From NCBI GenBank assembly GCA_964487845.1, contig CAZASK010000008.1:1-64000 (forward strand): DNA of 64,000 nt, in the 5' to 3' direction. Both the position numbers and the translations under genes were made by a program. This document shows positions 58,887 through 64,000 of the stretch, piece by piece; within the stretch, counting starts at the first letter, position 1; the number at the start of each line of letters is the position of its first letter. This stretch comes from CAZASK01 sp964487845 (GTDB taxonomy: Bacteria; Chlamydiota; Chlamydiia; Chlamydiales; FEN-1388). The notes beneath the pieces are model-generated. The model made no database searches and was not told the DNA's origin. It saw only the letters and a list, made by a program, of their open reading frames with translations.

Positions 58887-61481
58887 ATGACACATAATGG
58901 CGAAAGAGAGACTACCGAACAGCAAGCAGATCTTGTTGTCCGCAAGATAAAGCATTATCTAATCACCACCTTCGGTCGTGTGCTTGAAGAGGCGGACGCT
59001 GACGAGTTCTATAGAGCCTTCTGCTATGCCATGAGAGAGCAGATCATGACAAATTGGCAAGCGACCGCGCAGTCGTGGACCAAAAACAACAAGCGTCACA
59101 TCTTTTATCTTTCTATGGAGTATCTCCCAGGGCGCTTTTTGTATAACAACGTCGTCAACTTAAAGAATCAAGATATCGTCCAACTGGTTGTAAAAAAAAC
59201 AAACCGCTCTCTCAAAGAAATTGTCGCTCATGAATATGACCCAGCGCTTGGCAATGGGGGCCTAGGGCGCCTCGCCTCTTGCTTTTTGGATTCACTTGCT
59301 ACACTTGCCATGCCTGCTCGAGGATATGGCCTCAGGTATCAATATGGTCTTTTTGAGCAGCAACTCTGGGATGGGGTCCAGATTGAAAGACCAGATTTAT
59401 GGCTCATGAGCGAAAATCCATGGGAGTTCAGACGTGATCTACGCAAGGTGCCAGTAAAATTCTGCGGAACCCCTACACAAGTGCATCATCCTCTTGGAGA
59501 AGAGGCCTACAGCTTAGCAGAGAATGAAGAGGTATGGGCAATGCCCTATGATATCCCTATCTTGGGATATAGCCCAAAAGATGACTTCGCTGTAGTCACC
59601 CTCAGGCTATGGAGTACGAAAGAATCTCCCCGCAATTTCCAGCTGCAGCGCTATAATGCTGGAAGACTCGATCAAGCCGCTGAAAACACAACACTCACCG
59701 ATGTTCTCTATCCAAGCGATATCCACGAGACAGGAAAGCGCGTGCGCCTCAAACAAGAATATCTTCTTGTCTCTGCGTCACTACAAGATATCTTCCGCTA
59801 CTACCTCTCCTATCATCATGACATCAGTGAATTTTCTGAGAAGGTGAGGATACAGATCAATGATACGCATCCTGCTATGTTAATAGCAGAGCTCATGCGA
59901 GTGCTTATTAAGCGCTTCAACACCCCTTGGAAAGTCGCCTGGGAGATCACACAAGCGTGCACGAGCTATACGAATCATACGATCATGGCCGAAGCCCTTG
60001 AACAATGGGATCAAAGCTTATTTCAATATCTCTTGCCCCGCCAGTATAAAATCATCGAACGCATTAACTACGACTTTTGCAATTCAGTGCGCATCCAACA
60101 CCCTGGCAATGAAGACCTTGTGAGAAGGTTATCGATCATTGAAAATGGCAAAGTAAGAATGGCAAATCTAGCTGTCGTTGGCTCACATCGAGTCAATGGA
60201 GTTGCGGCTTTGCATACAGAAATTCTAAAAGCAAGTGTCTTTAAAGATTTTCACGAGCTCTTCCCTGGAAGATTTGTGAATGTCACGAATGGAGTCACTC
60301 ACAGACGATGGCTCATGAATTGTAATCCAGACCTTGCACATTTTATCACCTCACGCATAGGCAGCGACTGGATTACTGATTTCAGTCAGATTCGAAGGCT
60401 TGCTGAATTTGCCAAGGATGAGACAAGTCAAAAAGAATTTCTGGAAGTAAAGCGAAAAAATAAGCAAAACCTTCTCGACTTTATCCATCATGAGGGTCGC
60501 CCTCGAGATGCCGCTGGTCGTCAGCTGGATTCTCACGTTTCCTTGGATACTACAGCTCTTTTTGACTGTCAGGTAAAGAGAGTACATGAATATAAAAGGC
60601 AGCTTCTCAAAGCGCTGCATCTGATTGTCCTCTACCAAGAAATCCTCGATGACCCCTATAAGCCAAGAGCGAAAAGGCTGGCTATTTTTTCTGGGAAGGC
60701 AGCAGCGAGCTACGAAATTGCAAAGACAATCATCAGGCTTATCCACTGTATCGCTAAAAAGGTAAACAACGATCCTATCGCATCCCAATATCTGAATGTT
60801 GTCTACATAGAAAACTACTTTGTCTCACGCGCTGAACTTATCATCCCAGCAGCTGATATATCTGAGCAAATTTCGACAGCAGGCATGGAGGCTTCTGGAA
60901 CAGGGAATATGAAGTTCAGCATGAATGGCGCGCTTACCATAGGTACTGAAGATGGCGCGAATGTCGAGATGAGACAAGAGGTCACGGACGAGTGGTGGCC
61001 ATTCCGGTTTGGCCACTCCTCTGAGGAAATTCAGGAGATGAGGAAGAATAATTCCTACCGTGCATGGGATATATATATGAAAAATCCACGCTTAAAACGC
61101 GCTGTCGACTCTCTACGCGATCGCACACTCGCCACACATGATATTGAGCATCAATCTCTCAGCAGTCTCTACTATGCACTTTTAGAGGGCAGCTGGGGGT
61201 CGATTCCTGACAGATTCTTTGTGCTCAAAGACTTCGACTCCTACTATGCCACTCAAAAGAAGGTAGAGGAACTCTATTTACAACCATTGAAATGGGCAGA
61301 ATATGCGATCCACAACATCGCTGGCATGGGAAAATTCTCAACAGATCGTGCTATCAACGAGTATTGCAGCACTATTTGGGAAGTGACTTCCTGCTATCCA
61401 GAGAGAGAAATTCTAGAAAAGGTAAACAACGCCTATCTTGAGTCCTCACTTGATATGTATCCACAAAAACGAAATCAGTGA
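58887..61481 (+). CDS. glgP: Glycogen phosphorylase
   Basis: About 864 residues. HIFYLSMEYLPGRFLYNNV, HEYDPALGNGGLGRLASCFL and the PLP-lysine region GTGNMKFSMNGALTIGTEDG are diagnostic; NDTHPAMLIAELMRVLI and CQVKRVHEYKRQLL are also present. It releases glucose-1-phosphate from glycogen, a store important in Chlamydiae. ATG 58887 (MTHNGERETT) is preferred over in-frame ATGs upstream, because the extra residues are not family-like. Its end overlaps the convergent lipoprotein gene by 7 nt. Confidence 0.95.
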   Translation: MTHNGERETTEQQADLVVRKIKHYLITTFGRVLEEADADEFYRAFCYAMREQIMTNWQATAQSWTKNNKRHIFYLSMEYLPGRFLYNNVVNLKNQDIVQLVVKKTNRSLKEIVAHEYDPALGNGGLGRLASCFLDSLATLAMPARGYGLRYQYGLFEQQLWDGVQIERPDLWLMSENPWEFRRDLRKVPVKFCGTPTQVHHPLGEEAYSLAENEEVWAMPYDIPILGYSPKDDFAVVTLRLWSTKESPRNFQLQRYNAGRLDQAAENTTLTDVLYPSDIHETGKRVRLKQEYLLVSASLQDIFRYYLSYHHDISEFSEKVRIQINDTHPAMLIAELMRVLIKRFNTPWKVAWEITQACTSYTNHTIMAEALEQWDQSLFQYLLPRQYKIIERINYDFCNSVRIQHPGNEDLVRRLSIIENGKVRMANLAVVGSHRVNGVAALHTEILKASVFKDFHELFPGRFVNVTNGVTHRRWLMNCNPDLAHFITSRIGSDWITDFSQIRRLAEFAKDETSQKEFLEVKRKNKQNLLDFIHHEGRPRDAAGRQLDSHVSLDTTALFDCQVKRVHEYKRQLLKALHLIVLYQEILDDPYKPRAKRLAIFSGKAAASYEIAKTIIRLIHCIAKKVNNDPIASQYLNVVYIENYFVSRAELIIPAADISEQISTAGMEASGTGNMKFSMNGALTIGTEDGANVEMRQEVTDEWWPFRFGHSSEEIQEMRKNNSYRAWDIYMKNPRLKRAVDSLRDRTLATHDIEHQSLSSLYYALLEGSWGSIPDRFFVLKDFDSYYATQKKVEELYLQPLKWAEYAIHNIAGMGKFSTDRAINEYCSTIWEVTSCYPEREILEKVNNAYLESSLDMYPQKRNQ

Positions 61482-62263
61482 CTATAAGATACATGCTCTG
61501 CATCAAAAAGACCCCAGTACAGAAGCATCTTTGAATAGAGCCCCTCTTTCTTCGTTTTTGCAAGGCCTTTATTGAAACGAGCGATCAACTCTTCTCTACC
61601 ACCCTTTTTTACAGCAAGATAGAGCCCAATCGGTTTTAAAGGAGGGCCTGCTATTTTAATGCTGTTATGATAAAGCCCATTCGAGAGTCTGTTGGCAATA
61701 ATTGCATCCATAATGACAGCGTCTACTCTCCCTCTGACCATATCTTCAACTGCTTTTAAAACTTCATCATAAGGCCGCAAGATGCAAAAAGAAGATTCCG
61801 TTAACAGAAGAGGCCATTGATAGCTTCTTTCATAAGCAACCTCTCTATTTGACAAGTCTTTAAGCGCGGTAAACGATGACTCTTTTCTAATAAGAAGCAC
61901 AGGGCCAACTATAAAATAAGGTTCGGAAAAAAGATATTTCTTGCGATTGCGCTCTGTAGGCTGCTTTGCAGTAAGCACAGCATCTACATCTTTTCTTTCC
62001 AAGGCCTGCATGATGGATCCACGAGTGAAAGTCATGAGCTTTGGTTGAAATTTTTGCATTTTTGCTATTTCTAGTATCAGGTCATCTGAAAATCCAAGCA
62101 CGTTCTTTTCAGCGCCGTAAAATGAAATCTCATCCCACTGTATATTTCTTGCGATCTGATAGTTCTGTTTTGTATTCGATTCTCCACAGGAGTACAAAAA
62201 GAGCACAAGGGAATACAGTAGCCATATGTAAAAACGTGATTTGGAAAACTGAACTGCATGCAT
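61475..62263 (-). CDS. Amino-acid-binding lipoprotein (SBP family 3)
   Basis: About 262 residues. Signal sequence with lipobox LFLYSC (Cys around residue 26), then a family-3 solute-binding fold: GFSDDLILEIAKMQKF, RGSIMQALERKDVDAVLTAK, YLFSEPYFIVGPVLLIRK, VRGRVDAVIMDAIIANRL, GLYLAVKKGGREELIARFNK. It resembles ArtJ/GlnH-type proteins that deliver amino acids to an ABC importer. No permease is next to it. The ATG at 62263 is chosen over a TTG six codons upstream. Confidence 0.87.
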   Translation of the reverse strand: MHAVQFSKSRFYIWLLYSLVLFLYSCGESNTKQNYQIARNIQWDEISFYGAEKNVLGFSDDLILEIAKMQKFQPKLMTFTRGSIMQALERKDVDAVLTAKQPTERNRKKYLFSEPYFIVGPVLLIRKESSFTALKDLSNREVAYERSYQWPLLLTESSFCILRPYDEVLKAVEDMVRGRVDAVIMDAIIANRLSNGLYHNSIKIAGPPLKPIGLYLAVKKGGREELIARFNKGLAKTKKEGLYSKMLLYWGLFDAEHVSYSH

Positions 62264-62343
62264 AGAGAGAGTTGCCTTCAAATGTGTCTTTATTACTTGT
62301 ACCTCAAAAGAATAATTTGAGCAATAGCCTACTCTAGTAATGA

Positions 62344-64000
62344 TTAAAAAAATCCTGAAAAAAAGCCTTGTTTGCTAGGAACAGACGTTTTAAAAAGCTC
62401 ATGATCGAGGCTCGACTTCTCGATATGAGGCAACTCTTCTTGAGTCCATCGACTTGCAGCAATACCATATCGAAAAAGCATCTGCATGACTGCGTCGATA
62501 ATTGCTTCTTGTAACATGTCCCATTTTTCGAACTCGACTTGTGATTTATACAGAGTAAAATAGTGATGGCATAGCTTCGCATACTCTGCATATGGGGTAT
62601 CGATTTCACACACCTCAACGATATGCTTGCTACAAAAAACACGGATAGCCTCTCGTATTCGAGTAGCCTCTCTATGATTGAGTAGCTGTGCTTTTTGCAT
62701 CATATATTGAAATAACAGAAGATGAGTACCTGCTATTTTTTTCAAAGATTTTTCAATTGAGCTATACTCAACATCGATCATTTCTTCGTCGTTATAAGAG
62801 ATCAAGGAAGCCAAGGTATAGGTATTCGTAACAACAAGTGTATGCAGTAAAAAGTGGCGTGGCATTTTTCTTTGCTTCATCAGCCACTGCACAAAAGAGA
62901 CGACAGCATCAGCAATCGATAGCTCTTGCTTCGTAAGCTGAGAGCTCCATGAAATATCACACAGAAGCTGTGGTATTGCGCGGCTGATAATAAAAAAGCC
63001 ACTTTTATCCACAGGCTCTAAAGTAACACAATCTACGCCCCAGCTTTTACCTAATCGCCCATTATAGAGCTCGAGCGCTGTCGGTGTTTTTGCAACGAGC
63101 ACTTTTGTACATGTATCTTCTTGTATGCTATGTATCGTAATGCCTAGAGAGTGAAGTGGTTGATGCTTGAGGGGATTGGCAAGAGTCACCGTCTCCTGCA
63201 ACTTGATCCCTGCATAGAGCCTCAAAAGATAGGAGCTCCATAAAGGATCCTTTTCTTGCAATATTTTCGCCCCACGATGAATGAGCGAATGAAGTACACA
63301 CGCAAGCTGATGCGGGAAAGCAAGGCTTGCTTTCAGCGCCCTATAAAGTAGAAGTGGAGTTATAAAGAAAAGACACTGCTCTACTGTTTGTATCCAATGC
63401 TGTATCTGACGCTCTTCCTCTTCTTCTAACACAAGAGCATCAGCGATTTTTTGCAGGACAGCTACAGGAATAGGGCATTGCATAATCCCCTCAAGAGAGC
63501 TTGCGGCATATATTTCTCGTAATGCATACAGAATCGGTATGTCCTTTTCGCGAAATAGCGGCTTGCCGGATAGTAGAAGAAAAACTCTATTTACTTTTTC
63601 CGTTCCAGTCTTTACCCGATCTTCGAATAAAAATGAGTCAAACAGCGGCGATGCATCACATACAGACAGCACACAAGCTGCCGCCCTCTTCCTCATTTCG
63701 ATATCATTTTTGCTGTTTTTATAATCAATACAAAGAGAGTCAATCTGTTTTGAAACGACCTTCCATGCTTTTTTTATCGTTGCCACAGATTCATACAAGC
63801 ATTTTTTTTCGATAGAAATCCCTGTGAGAATTTCTCCAACCCCATACACACACTGCCATGTTCTTCCAAAAAGGGTGTTTTTTTGATGGATAGCCCCAGA
63901 AAAGGGATTCGCATAAAAAACAGAAGAATCTTCTTGATCCTGCAACAGTGGCTCTATTCTCTTCCACAAGACGGTCGTATCAGATTCAAGTGAAAATGTC
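62344..64000 (-). CDS. Hypothetical protein, 5' end beyond window
   Basis: At least 550 residues; the frame stays open through the right edge, so the start is missing (an in-frame TTG at 63969 is not convincing). Mostly helical, Leu-rich, with no TM, signal or recognised motif in the visible part. Segments such as VYGVGEILTGISIEKKCLYE and YGIAASRWTQEELPHI do not suggest a family. Repeated helical character hints at an armadillo/HEAT-like or effector-type structure, but this is weak. Single gene on the minus strand, 80 nt after the start side of the lipoprotein gene. Confidence 0.65.
   Translation of the reverse strand, partial: TFSLESDTTVLWKRIEPLLQDQEDSSVFYANPFSGAIHQKNTLFGRTWQCVYGVGEILTGISIEKKCLYESVATIKKAWKVVSKQIDSLCIDYKNSKNDIEMRKRAAACVLSVCDASPLFDSFLFEDRVKTGTEKVNRVFLLLSGKPLFREKDIPILYALREIYAASSLEGIMQCPIPVAVLQKIADALVLEEEEERQIQHWIQTVEQCLFFITPLLLYRALKASLAFPHQLACVLHSLIHRGAKILQEKDPLWSSYLLRLYAGIKLQETVTLANPLKHQPLHSLGITIHSIQEDTCTKVLVAKTPTALELYNGRLGKSWGVDCVTLEPVDKSGFFIISRAIPQLLCDISWSSQLTKQELSIADAVVSFVQWLMKQRKMPRHFLLHTLVVTNTYTLASLISYNDEEMIDVEYSSIEKSLKKIAGTHLLLFQYMMQKAQLLNHREATRIREAIRVFCSKHIVEVCEIDTPYAEYAKLCHHYFTLYKSQVEFEKWDMLQEAIIDAVMQMLFRYGIAASRWTQEELPHIEKSSLDHELFKTSVPSKQGFFSGFF

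Overview
The window is about 64 kb of a member of the phylum Chlamydiae, most likely an environmental (amoeba- or arthropod-associated) lineage rather than Chlamydia itself. The evidence is gene order. From memory of the Chlamydia trachomatis map, several blocks are syntenic: pgsA / sppA-polA-coaE-rho; obgE-rpmA-rplU; prc (tsp) next to rpsL-rpsG-fusA-rpsJ with no tuf in the str operon; rodA / birA with gpmA-NifS-NifU and a pseudouridine synthase close by; dppF-dppD / DUF47-pit; and oppA-oppB-oppC. Extra eukaryote-like or effector-like genes (USP-type deubiquitinase, Ser/Thr kinase, NADAR protein, a papain-fold candidate) suit an intracellular bacterium with a larger genome than Chlamydia. I cannot fix the family from sequence reading alone.

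Layout. 0-9.5 kb: a USP deubiquitinase cut by the window edge, membrane genes (pgsA, DedA, MscS), a perfect 35-bp inverted repeat, then sppA-polA-coaE-rho. 9.5-16.6 kb: a frameshifted GNAT gene, an orphan membrane protein, a kinase, the obgE-rpmA-rplU operon, a NADAR protein and a decayed cyclase-family gene. 16.65-26.79 kb: a 10.1-kb island integrated in the 3' half of tRNA-Phe, bounded by 48-bp direct repeats. Its minus-strand half is a replication/integration module (tyrosine integrase, HTH protein, DnaB/RepA-type helicase, a putative replication protein, 24-bp iterons). Its plus-strand half is cargo. 26.8-33.8 kb: prc, scpA-scpB, and the ribosomal str operon ending in rpsJ. 33.8-49 kb: lineage-specific genes mixed with conserved ones (rodA, birA, gpmA, NifS/NifU-like, rluB), an inserted AbiE-type toxin-antitoxin pair and a putatively phase-variable gene. 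49-64 kb: peptide/phosphate transport, glycogen phosphorylase, an amino-acid-binding lipoprotein and an unknown protein cut by the right edge.

The most unusual locus is inside the island at 19.0-20.7 kb. Three arrays of a degenerate 5-bp unit (consensus GGYNN, 48 units in all, strict 5-bp register within each array) flank a RAMP-like glycine-rich-loop protein and a small HNH nuclease. Each array ends in GGCAT-GG followed by a T-rich stretch, and the last is followed by a 51-residue membrane/coiled-coil protein. I know of no described system with this combination.

Other points of interest: a NifS-family protein that has lost the PLP lysine, the stacking histidine and the catalytic cysteine, paired with a NifU that has lost two of three scaffold cysteines; a thioredoxin-reductase-like protein with a signal peptide and no CxxC; a toxin-antitoxin insertion flanked by a 292-bp duplication of its target gene's 3' end; a gene split by a run of eight G residues; and several other frameshifts. 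One tRNA (Phe) is present. No rRNA and no CRISPR array were seen.
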